DNA of 64,000 bases from Argyresthia goedartella (lineage: Eukaryota; Arthropoda; Insecta; Lepidoptera; Argyresthiidae): the NCBI GenBank assembly GCA_949825045.1, contig OX463810.1, forward strand, positions 36,714,201 to 36,778,200. The letters are read 5' to 3'. Position 1 is the first letter of the stretch; each line of letters begins with the position of its first letter. The notes under the pieces were generated by a model, which was not told the DNA's origin, ran no database searches, and saw only the letters and a list, made by a program, of their open reading frames with translations. This document shows, piece after piece, positions 54,236 through 63,537 of this stretch. The translations under genes were made by a program, and so were the position numbers.

Positions 54236-54518
54236 CTGTGGGGGGAAATCGCTTGGTTAACACAATCACTTTTTCATCACGGAGGAAAGTCTGCTTTTAC
54301 CTTCCAATGTCATCGTAGAATTAATTTTTTGCCAGTCACAAAAAGTAGTTTAATCAAAAAGTTGTAAAGTTCAAAGTACAATCCTAGAAATCCTAGAAAT
54401 AAACCATCGTTGTGTATGCCTGAGTGAATAATCCTGTATTTCATCTCGACTACTAGTTGTCAAAGCAAGTTACTGTTTTCAGCGAATATTAATGGCGCGT
54501 GTAAGACAAGTCTGGCTG

Positions 54519-54712
54519 AAGACCTCTGTGGTGTTGCGCTGTTGTTGTTGTGTTCGCTATGCGAGAGGACTCAAGTTCCAATCCCGGCTGAAGAGGAAGA
54601 AAAAATATTTCCATTTCTTGGATGTCTGCGATCTGTGATTTCGCTGTTTCTGGATCCCACGGCACATGGTATCCTAGTGTGGGGCCAGAAGCAAAGTATG
54701 TGCCTTTAAGTT
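54519..54712 (+). mobile_element. SINE family A copy, plus orientation
   Basis: GAAGACCTCTGTGGTGTTGC head, CAAGTTCCAATCCCGGC box B-like, TTTCTTGGATGTCTGC, TGGTATCCTAGTGTGGGGCC, AGAAGCAAAGTATGTGCC tail. The only copy in this orientation. Confidence 0.78.
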
Positions 54713-55299
54713 AATGTTATGTTATTCTCATTGCGGCTGACAGTCAACGCAGAATGTCATGTTTACATATAGTGGTGGTCACATTATTAAAGAGACCCCC
54801 CCCTTATTGACCACCAAAAACTTAATTATGGTAGTACGATTAGCTAAAATAGGTAATTATTCTAGTTTAAAGTATTGTTATAAAACCATACACGACGCTG
54901 AATTCCTAAAATATGGGACAAAAAATTGTTGTGTTCGTTAGTAGTTTAGACGTAGCTCACTGTGGGAACGTAACATAAACTTTTTTAACATACTTGTAGC
55001 CGGCCAGCTAATGAAAGCCAATAAAAGCGGTGTTCTAAATTTTTTAAAAGAAAAGAAAACTACATTCTGTTTTTTTTGTCTTTTGCCGCGTATTTTCATG
55101 AAACGTCGATGATACTTTATAAAACACATTTTTCATTAAAATTCACAGCTTTAGTTTTAAACCAATCGATATGGGAAAAAACAAAAGTGGCGATTCGTCC
55201 ACTAGGAAGATTATTTTGAACTTTCAATAGAAAGGTTGGTTATGACTAAACCAGAAAAATAGCAAACACGACCGAAAATGTACCTAGAAAACCGAGACC

Positions 55300-56112
55300 A
55301 AAGAAAAGAGAATAAGATGGTTTGGTTGGCAGAAAAAGATCCGTTTAATTTAACTGAATTCAATGAATATCAGAACTGATACGTTCGGAGTTGTTGGGTG
55401 CAGGAGGGTCGAAGGGTGTGTCTGCAAGAAAAATTAGATGGATACTATTTGAGAAAATCTTCTACGGAAGAGTCTCGGAAGGTGCCACTTTTGAAAAAGC
55501 AAAATGTTAAGGCAAGATTAGCGTTTGTTAAAAATATGAACACTGGACTGAACGAGAGTGGAAACATGTGTTTTATTCTGATGAGTCAAAAATTAATATG
55601 ATTAATTCTGACGGAAAACAAATGTTAAGACTCCCCCCGAACAAAGAAATGATTCCAGAGTATATCAAGAAAGTAATCAAACATGGGGGCGGAAATATCA
55701 AAGTGTGGGGCTGTTTTTCAGGACTTGGTGTTGGACCTGTCAGGAAAATAGAAAGCAACATGGATAAATTCCAGTACAAGAATATATTAGAACAAGCCAT
55801 GATGCCCTTTGCCGAGAAAAAAATACCGGTTTTGGACTTTCCACCAGGATAATGATTCGAAACACACTGCAAAAGTAGTAAAAGACTTCTTACGGAACCA
55901 GTCCGTGACAGTTTGGGATTGGCCCTCGTACAATCCGGATTTAAAGCCAATAGAAAATTTATGGTGACAGGTGAAGAAGACAGTGGCGACAAAGCGGACA
56001 TCATACGTCGATCAACTTTACACAGCTTTTACAGAATTGATCGCTTCCATGCCCAAGAGATTTCTGCCAAAGGACTTGCGACCAAATATTGATACGGACC
56101 GAAATGTTTAAT
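55300..56112 (+). pseudogene. Tc1-like transposase (DD34E), frameshifted
   Basis: Pieces in several frames: KARLAFVK, FYSDESKINMINSDG (first D), KHGGGNIKVWGCFSGLGVGP, then DNDSKHTAKVVKDFL (second D), WDWPSYNPDLKPIENLW (E), and RFLPKDLRPNIDTDRNV at the end. About 34 residues separate the second D and the E. Multiple small indels; inactive. Typical Tc1 VWG motif retained. Confidence 0.85.
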
Positions 56113-56163
56113 AAATGTGTTAGGAATTTTGTGGAATGGAGTTAATATCAATAATAACAATAT

Positions 56164-56425
56164 ACAAGGTGACATTCAATTAGCTGACCATATTTTGAAG
56201 AATAATAGTACCTATCAGTATGAACAATTTTCCCCGAGAAATATATGGTCGCAAATGAAAAAAAAAACGTCCCTCAGTACATCGACCCGATCAGCTGATT
56301 ACAAGATACTATGGGAAGCCAAAAAAAAATTCGTTTACGACCATATGTTTCTTGGGGAAAGTTGTTCATAATAATTGGTATTGTCATTTCCCAAAATATG
56401 GTCAGCTAATTAAATGTCATCTTGT
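56164..56425. mobile_element. 262-bp MITE nested in the Tc1-like element
   Basis: Inverted ends ACAAGGTGACATTCAATTAG (56164) and complement CTAATTAAATGTCATCTTGT (ending 56425), extending about 33 bp with a few mismatches. AT-rich flanks (TAT/ATA). Non-coding. Confidence 0.82.
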
Positions 56426-57017
56426 ATATTTTTTATTCCTTCTAAGAAAATGGAATGGAGTCTTTAATTATATGGCCATAGCTTTCTTAAGTTTATACTG
56501 CAAACAAATAGGATAAACCGAATAAAAGATTAGGAACAGACAAGTTTTGTTCATAATATTTCGTTATAACATAACACAATAAAAAAAATAATAATTGTGT
56601 AGCAAGTTCCAATTATAGTCTGATAAAAATATAGAGAGGAATTTATAAGTATAGGAGGCTTATTTATTTTAATATGCATTTGTCTGTATTTAAATGACCA
56701 CCACTGCATAAGGAGACGCGCCGTTGGCTGTTTTCAACCGACTACGTCAAAAATGAGGAGGTGCTCAATTCGTCGAGATCTTTGTATTTTTCAAAGATGT
56801 TCGGCGATTTCTCCGAGACGGGTGAACTGATTTAGAAAAATATTTTTGTTAGAGAGGGTTTACGTTGGTCCCGTCGACACCAGGTCAAGATCTGATGATG
56901 GGTTCCTGGAGAAATCGAGGGAACTCTTCCGATATGATCAGACTTATAGCGATTAGTGTATTTTTCATAGTAACTCATGCATTGACTCTCGGGAGGCATA
57001 ATGTTGTGAAGTAGAAC

Positions 57018-58350
57018 CACAGATATCGAGAGATAGGCCCTTGGCGCTAAGCTTGTATCGGCACCAGTGTCGTCGAAAATTAAGAACACGCACACATCTA
57101 CACCACTCAAACATCAATCCTTCCGCTTTTATTGGTCAGTGCAATGTCATGTACCTATCGTCCGAACACACCCACACTACCGCAGGTATACTAGCTAGTC
57201 GAGCTAGTGCTGGGACCATTCATCAATCCATTATAATTTATATAGACAATGGTATTTATGCCGGGTTATATAAATAAAATAATACTTTCTTTGTTAATAT
57301 GACATATTTATTTTACAAGAAATACCTATTACTATGTTTACAGGCTGTAAACATAGTAAGTCGGCCAAGCCGAAAAGGATTGTTTGGGACATGATTTTCA
57401 ACAACTTTCTCAATGTATCTGATTTGATCAGAGAAACGTTATTTTTTACTTCCCCATACAAATCAGCTGACCGCTCGGCCCAAAATGTAATGCAAAGTGA
57501 AAAATAATGTTGCTCTGAGCAAATCGTTTTAATAGAGAAGGATGTTCAGATTAATGTCCTTAACAATCGCCTTTCGGCATATATACCCTTTCTGTATAAT
57601 CCTGTACAGTACAATACTACCTATTGACAAGAAAAATCTAAATAATTATTAAGAACTTGGCGTTTTGACAATTTAGGCGTAGCATTTTTTGCTAAGTAAT
57701 GCAGTCTTATATTAGTATATCTTCTCATTAGAGCTTTGATTAGTAATATTAGATGATTACCCAATGGGTTTTGTTCGAGTTGGTAAACAATCTATTTCTT
57801 TCCATCGATTCAAAAACATAATTCTCACTATCACTATTCCCATCATTATACGTCGTCTCTGCGTGCATGTAACATTTCGCCTCCGTACCTCGATGCATAT
57901 TTACTTTCGTATTAAGATAAGTATGTATATAATATTCATTACTAATCATGAAATATTGGCAATATGTAGTGACATTAAAATACAAAACAAGCAATGGATA
58001 ATAAAACCTAGCGAGAACAACATGACATTGTCACTTTAATGATCAACTCGTGACGAATTTTTTGTGAATGATTTATTTCCGTAATAATGTTTATTTCTTG
58101 TGTTTTAAGAAGACAAAATATTTGGAATGAGACTTACAAGTGATATGTTACTCCGCCGTTCTTGGAGTTCACAATCCCGCTTCTATTTTTGCACATAAGT
58201 ATTGCACAGGTCGGCATTTTCGAAAAACAGCGGAAATGAATTCGTCGCTGCGGTCGCCCGGCGACTACCGAGAATTTTGAATATCAAGACTATCGGGGCC
58301 AGATTTGTTCGCACGTGCAACGCCCCTCAACCTATCTCTCGATATCTGTG
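57018..58350 (-). mobile_element. P-like THAP element 2
   Basis: 1333 bp. Perfect 20-bp inverted ends CACAGATATCGAGAGATAGG (57018 and complement ending 58350). Perfect 8-bp duplication AGTAGAAC at 57010-57017 and 58351-58358. THAP first exon on the minus strand near the right end. Also has a perfect stem-loop ACTATGTTTACAG/CTGTAAACATAGT at 57332-57358. Confidence 0.93.
58138..58217 (-). CDS. THAP first exon of P-like element 2
   Basis: ATG at 58217, 26 codons, 2 nt, donor GTAAGT. MPTCAILMCKNRSGIV and GGVTYH: C-x4-C and GVTYH of a THAP finger. Same exon length and phase as elements 1 and 3. Confidence 0.75.
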
Positions 58351-58566
58351 AGTAGAACTGATGATGATGAAGACCACAGATGGCCACCAGAACTAGGCAG
58401 GTACTCAATTCTTGGTATTTATTGGGATTACTTACATGGTTGCTAAATAAGTAGGGTTTAATTGAAATCGGTTTTTTCTAAAATTCTTTTTTTTTGTTTA
58501 ATTATTAAGTCTTCATCAAAAAGCAACAGTTATATCGTAGAAAAGTGAGGCACAGAGCTATGCACA

Positions 58567-58600
58567 TCCGCAGCCCGTAGTCTTACTCCCGGGGAACAAC
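58567..58600 (-). repeat. diverged partial copy of an X11 exon start
   Basis: CCGCAGCCCGTAGTCTTACT then CCGGGGAAC resembles CCGCAGCTCGTAGTCTAACT then CCTGGGGAAC at the acceptor of the exon ending 58756. The AG of the acceptor is lost in the copy. Confidence 0.55.
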
Positions 58601-58618
58601 ATTATAATACACAGTCAC

Positions 58619-58756
58619 CTGCAGGCCGAGGAAGTTGGTGTGGTTGTGAGTGGCGTGCGGCGAGTGCAGCGGCTCGCGCGGCCAGTCCGCCTCGCTGCCG
58701 TCGCCGTCGCCGTCCGATCCGCGCGCCGTCTGCCGCCGCAGCTCGTAGTCTAACTC
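58619..58756 (-). CDS. X11L: X11/Mint exon, acidic GDGDGS linker
   Basis: Acceptor TTCCCCAG|GAG and donor CAG|GTGACT, phase 0 at both ends, 46 codons (ELDYELRRQTARG through THNHTNFLGLQ). GC-rich, with a GAC-GGC repeat coding DGDGDG. A diverged partial copy of its first bases and acceptor lies 170 bp downstream (58567-58600). Confidence 0.86.
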
Positions 58757-58775
58757 CTGGGGAACGCATTTATTT

Positions 58776-59280
58776 ATTTATCTACACACGTATCATAAAC
58801 CCTCTTTACTGCGTTCAAAAACCGCACGTTACGATCAGCATTATGTTAAACTACTTGGTAAAAACTCGTTTCGTATCTGGAGAACTACACATAATGGTCA
58901 TTATGTGTAGTTTTTCTACATATAATGACATTCAAATTTCGAACGCCGACGCCCACCCGCGTGCCGTTCCTAGTTTGTCTGTGAAATTGGTACTGACATT
59001 CAAATTTCGAACGCCGACGCCCTTCTGCGTGAAGTTGGTACTAAAGAACAAGCTAAACAATTGCAGAACCACAATGCCGGTCAAACATGCGGTTCCTGAA
59101 CACATCAAAGAGAGCTTATGATATGTGTGTAGATAAACTAGTGTATGTAACTGTACATAATTAGGCATTAAAACTCTCGAGTGATATTATTATGAAACTC
59201 GCCTTCGGCTCGTTTCATAAACCCACTCTCGAGTTTTAATGCCCTCCATTATGCAGCAGTCACATAAACTACTATTAGTC
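58776..59280. repeat. dispersed repeat C, longest copy
   Basis: Near-identical to 30822-31241 through GATATTATTATGAAA. It then adds an imperfect palindrome with arms GGCATTAAAACTCTCGAGTG / CACTCTCGAGTTTTAATGCC about 30 bp apart (59163-59243). The 13383 copy shows that this second arm belongs to the family. Confidence 0.82.
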
Positions 59281-59790
59281 GGTAGCGAATCATCATAAAG
59301 GCGGGTGCTCGAGCAGCAATTGGTCAGCGGCGTGTACTTTTTTCAGTCCGGCCTCGATCGACCACAGAGGACAGCCTTCACTTCCGGGGGTACGCTGTTA
59401 ATCTGGTTTAACCTCCTTAGCAACTTAAGCGCTTGACCCGCTTACACAAGTTGGCAACTACTTTGGAGCGCGGTAGTTGGCGGCTTTACTCATTGCAAGT
59501 CGGAAAACTTTGTCGGCGGCGCGAGAAGAGTATCTAGTTTTTAGGCCTTATCAATTAGTGCCTGCATACACACACGTATTCATGTCGATTAAAAGAGAAG
59601 TGGTAATAGCACCTAAAAATACTCTTTCAAAGAAGTAATGAAGTCGCTGAGGTGAGAATCGACCGAAATATGTGTACTAGTATCCACCACAGAAACAATC
59701 AGGTTAAGTTGATTGATTTCATCCTAGTTACAAATCTGTTTTATAACGAAATCTGTAATTACATTAGCGGACCCAAGTAACCGTATTTAC
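59281..59790. other. intron, nothing resolved
   Basis: No ORF, repeat or RNA gene recognised. Confidence 0.4.
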
Positions 59791-59949
59791 CTGGAAGTTA
59801 AGTATCTCATCCGTCCCGTTCTGCTGCTGGGCCGGTGGGCATCGGAAGAACTCTTCTAACACCTTGCGCGTCTCCGAGAACTCGTACAAGTAGTCGAAGG
59901 CTGCAGAGCCGGCAGGGGGCGTGGCCTCGCGGCTCTCTGTTACTACGCG
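59791..59949 (-). CDS. X11L: X11/Mint exon with FDYLYEFSETRKVLEEFF motif
   Basis: Acceptor CTCTCCAG and donor CAG|GTAAAT, both phase 0, 53 codons. Contains the aromatic/acidic block FDYLYEFSETRKVLEEFF followed by a polar QQQNG stretch. The block is well structured and looks like a conserved short binding helix in an otherwise disordered N-terminal region; its partner is unknown to me. Confidence 0.88.
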
Positions 59950-60184
59950 CTGGAGAGAACGAGAGGGAGACATTGGTGGTAGTTTAGGCGGTAAGGTAAA
60001 TTGTTATCACCGTTCAAGATCTTCATCATCAAATAAAAATATGCACTTGTGAAATACCTATATATAGTTCAAAGGAGTAGTTTCCATTTCAGGTAGGGAA
60101 GCCATCCTATAAGAAAGTTTTTTGACTTCGCACACATAAGTTAAGATAATGCCATCTATACATACCTATATGTACAGGGTTTTT

Positions 60185-61162
60185 GGTGCATCGTTTGCCA
60201 AATTAAAATGGCGGTCATTTGCTATCTCCATGGTCCACAAAAAAGTTTTGGACCAACGGTTTTTTTTCTTCTTATTTTTAACAAATCCTCCAGAATACCT
60301 GCTTTAAACTTGAATAAATAAAAAAGTTATTAAAAAACCTTGCAACTATTTACTGTTATTGGTTGTGTAATGTTGTACCGTTATTTTATAGTCAAAAATC
60401 CTGGAAGTTAACGTCTATTTTTTTATTGACTCACAAATGTTTGTCAAGAAGTGAAATTCTGTGCGAATCATCAATTTGACTCGCAATAAAAAAAACTAAA
60501 CGAGGATTTTTTCATGAAAGTTTTTAAAAAAGTTCGCTGGTCTATCTTCTTTCTAATAATGTACTATAATGCCATAAAAACCATTACTAAGTTCATTAAT
60601 TTGCCAACTTTGTATCGGGCGGGCGGTACGCATACAGCCGATATACGACAGGTATGTAAGAATAAACATGATTTTGTAGGTAGAAAGAAATTTTCAATGT
60701 TCTTTAATCACAAAACACATTATTTATATTTAAAAAATACAAATCTTGCTCGAATTGCCGACCTTCATTGCGTATGCACGTGTAACATCGATTCCTTATC
60801 TACAGTGGTAGTTCGTAAGCGAATTTCCTGTTTAATTACAGCTTTGTCCACGGGGGATTTTAAAATAGCCTGTGGACGGACGAGTCTAAATTTACAAAAG
60901 AGGCAATTCTAAATCTCCACAATCTGCACTACTGGTCGTTGAAAGGACAGAGCCCCCAGTATTTTTGATTATAAAATAACCGTACAACATTACACAACCA
61001 ATAGCAGTAAATAGTTGCAGGTTTTTTAATAACTTTTTTATTTATTCAAATTTAAAGGAGTAATTCTGGAGGATTTTTCAAAATTAAAATTATTAAAATA
61101 AAAAAATCCGTTGGGCCAAACGTTTTTTTTTTTTGCCATTTTAATTTGGCAAACGATGCACC
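60185..61162. mobile_element. 978-bp element with about 200-bp inverted repeats
   Basis: Outer arms GGTGCATCGTTTGCCAAATT / AATTTGGCAAACGATGCACC. The inverted match continues, with indels, through ATAAATAAAAAAGTTATTAA and GGTTGTGTAATGTTGTAC to about 60410 on the left and 60945 on the right. A unique centre of about 530 bp is open on the plus strand for 132 codons (60514-60912) with no known motif. Foldback or long-TIR DNA element; superfamily unknown. Confidence 0.82.
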
Positions 61163-61267
61163 GATGAAAATACTTAGTGGAGGTTTATTTTACTTTTACC
61201 TTAAATACTGTAAGGGCCGAAAAACAGGAAGCAAGTAGCATTAACGTAGGTACCACTTTGGCACAAC

Positions 61268-61464
61268 GTAACATTTACATACAGGCACTTCCATTGTTTC
61301 TGGCTCCACAATAGGCTACCCTGTGTCGTGGGAACCAGAAACAACGACATCACGAACATGTAAACATCCAAGACCTGGGGTTTTTTTATTCGACCCCAGC
61401 CTTGACTTGATCCCGGGCCTATCGCTTGGGAAGCACAGGTTCGACCGCAACACCGCAGAAGTCG
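61268..61464 (-). mobile_element. SINE family A copy
   Basis: GGCTACCCTGTGTCGTGGGA, AACATCCAAGACCTGG, GATCCCGGGCC and GACCGCAACACCGCAGAAGTC head, minus orientation. Confidence 0.78.
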
Positions 61465-61574
61465 TATTCCATAGTAATGTCAAGTTGACTCGAAATTAGT
61501 GCCCTACCGTTGGAAAGAGACAATAATCTTTAGTTATGATAGAACATAAAGCATAATGTGAAATGTGAACCCAC

Positions 61575-61885
61575 CTTCGGGAAGCCAGGCCTGGGCGAGC
61601 GATTCGCGCCATTAGCCATCTGCCCCACCCCGTACCTCCGCGGCGACCCCTCGTACTCCGCTATGGGCAGCTCGCCGATCACCCGCGTCACTCGCCGCTC
61701 CTCGTCCCCCGACCACGCCCCGCTGCCGCCCCCCCTCTCCTCCGGCGACGACTCACTCCCACCCTCACAGCTCAACTCTCCGTTCTTATTGTTCATAATG
61801 TCACTATCACAATGCTTCATATTGTCTAAGGTCCTCGTTACACTCGCGAGTTCATTGTCACTCGTGTCCGCGTCCATTCGCAGGC
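61575..61885 (-). CDS. X11L: X11/Mint exon: most N-terminal exon seen
   Basis: Acceptor CACACACAG at 61886 and donor AAG|GTGGGT at 61575. Codes about 103 acidic, Ser/Gly-rich residues, starting near LRMDADTSDNELASVT and ending SPRPGFPK. The in-frame ATG at 61877-61875 could be the translation start, because residues before it are few and X11 N-termini are variable. The acceptor-like sequence just upstream suggests instead a 5' UTR or a further coding exon outside the window. Phase at the 3' end is 0, matching the next exon. No domain is expected here; this half of X11 proteins is poorly conserved and disordered. Confidence 0.82.
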
Positions 61886-62300
61886 CTGTGTGTGGGCAGA
61901 CACTTTGTATAAATCGACAAATAAAGGACAATGAACCTTCACAGAAAATGTAAAACTCTCATCTTCATCATATAGTTCTCATTAGTTCTCTTTTAGGCAT
62001 GGTAGGGGTGGGTAATAATAATAATAGGCCTCTACCAAAACCAAATTACATTTGTTACATTTCCTTTAGACTCAGCAGAACTTAAACCGATAAAGGTTTA
62101 GAACTTTTTCTCCTTATTTGGGGGGGGGGAGGGGAGGAGGGGGAAGGGAGAAGGGGGCGTCCCCCCATCCTCCCCATATAGTTTTTAAAGTGAGGAAATT
62201 TATACTTTTTGAGAAATATTTTTTTAAGTTTGTTATATTTTGAGGTTATGTTTACATAATTTAGGAAAAGAAAGAAAACACACCATAGGTCATTAAAACA
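61886..62300. other. upstream of first exon seen; G-rich tract
   Basis: 62119-62156 is almost pure purine with long G runs followed by CCCCCC. Otherwise AT-rich with no gene seen. Confidence 0.5.
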
Positions 62301-63537
62301 TCATTTATTATCAAACTTTTTGGACAAATTTATGGCTTTGATCAATTGAACAAATGTATCTTGTTTGTTTCTTGCAACACCTCGTCTCCACAAGTATTCT
62401 ATGCATATGTCCTCAAAGATTTTGGCCCTCCCTTGTCCCTTCCCTTGTGTATGTACCCCGTCTGGGGCTATGAAGGGATTGTCCGGGTCACTGTGGTTCA
62501 CATTTTTGTGAATAAACTCGTGGTTACCCACCCAGACAATAATAAGCCCTCCAATAATCAGTGTGAATTGTTGTGCCAACTTCTATAGTCCTTAAATAGC
62601 AACTCTGCAGTCCTTATATTGTCACACCTCCAACCACAAATCTTCGCTTCCATCCTCAATGAGGCCAAGCACCCAATGGCCATCGATGCGTCTCCCTAAA
62701 ACAAACAAAACCTCTTAATAATAATAATACTGGTGTCTACATGGCTCCGGGTTGTCCACTACGTTGGAACCTAACCTAACCTAACTTTAGGATTCAGATA
62801 CCAAGTGACCTATAACAACCAATTCGGTTTTGTAGAACTATATGAGGTTGGCTTATCTTTATTATATTTTCGCGTGCCGAATCTCCTCTCATCGATTTGT
62901 ACTGTCTTGCCCGGACTCTTTCCTTTTCGATCTTGCTTGTGTAGCTGGTGCCGCACCACCATTTCACCACAATGGGAACTTTGATAAGACTTTGGTCTTC
63001 ATTGCTGAAGTAATCTTCCCACACTACTCTCTTAAAATCAAATTTGTGGGCAAAGCAATATACCAGGTAGAATATTGTTGGCAGCGTCAGTTTTGCATTC
63101 TCGAATCATGTTCCTATTGCTCTGGGAGTGTAAGTGTTGCCTTTGCAGCGTCTATTATGGCAAAGGAAGGAGCCAACAGTTCGGTTAGTATTGATCGCGA
63201 CCTTTATTGGCTGGCGATGTATTCGGCACATTTTCTCCGTTTTGATGAGGCCTTGTTCCTCGGCAAGAGTTATACACTGCTCCCGCGTACCCGATTGACG
63301 TATAGCTTTTGATAGCTTCCACATGCCAGCCAATTCGTTAGAGGAGAGGTACCTGCGTATAAACGGTTCTTCACTATCACAGTCTGACAATGTCGACTCA
63401 TCGTCCAGCGTTTAATTGTGAGGGCGCCGGCGGGATGCAGCACTCGTGGAGGATTCTACACCGTCCTGCGCTTCTTCGTGGGGCCGCGGCAGCGATGCAG
63501 CACTTGTCGATGGCTGTTCGCCGACTTGCGCTTCCAT
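62301..63537 (-). pseudogene. Merlin-type (IS1016/ISXO2-like) transposase, decayed
   Basis: Read from ATG 63537: MEAQVGEQPSTSAAS, an in-frame TAA near 63413, then DSEEPFIRRYLSSNEL, LAEEQGLIKTEKMCRIHRQP, LCHNRRCKGNTYTPRAIGT. A TGA follows where the family has Trp, then FENAKLTLPTIFYLVYCFAH, SNEDQSLIKVPIVVKWW. After an intron-like or replaced stretch (62860-62697): RRIDGHWVLGLIEDGSEDLW, frameshifts, VGTTIHTDYWRAYYC, VNHSDPDNPFIAPDGVHTQ. These are the zinc-binding N-terminus and DDE domain of ISXO2-like (Merlin) transposases. The block normally holding the first catalytic Asp (VEIDE) is not seen. It lies upstream of the first X11 exon seen. Confidence 0.85.

Larger units (their letters stand above)
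54768..56707 (+). mobile_element. decayed Tc1-like transposon
   Basis: Short inverted ends AGTGGTGGTCA (54771) and TGACCACCACT (ending 56705) next to TA dinucleotides. Interior holds a frameshifted DD34E transposase (plus strand) and a nested MITE at 56164. Confidence 0.78.
4880..61885 (-). other. X11L: X11/Mint (APBA family) adaptor gene, 18-exon model
   Basis: Hand-built gene model on the minus strand. Exons in transcript order: 61885-61575, 59949-59791, 58756-58619, 54235-54010, 53009-52894, 52473-52374, 51695-51545, 48843-48779, 48041-47962, 24931-24794, 23991-23955, 22817-22696, 19126-18872, 18618-18439, 15811-15670, 13198-13005, 7732-7592, 4951-4880. Total 2627 nt, open through every junction, about 875 codons including TAG. 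All introns are GT-AG. Domain order PTB-PDZ-PDZ with a terminal tail on PDZ2 is diagnostic of X11/Mint proteins, neuronal cytosolic adaptors whose PTB binds the APP cytoplasmic tail and whose PDZ pair organises synaptic and trafficking complexes (family knowledge). The first exon may start at ATG 61877-61875 or be preceded by exons outside the window. The largest intron (24931-47962) holds four large transposons. Splicing itself is inferred, not observed. Confidence 0.93.

Noticed and set aside
53987..54367. 126-codon plus-strand ORF
   Set aside because: Antisense of the X11 exon 54235-54010, high GC and no motif.
60514..60912. 132-codon ORF as a host gene
   Set aside because: Lies inside the unique centre of a long-inverted-repeat element and has no recognisable motif.
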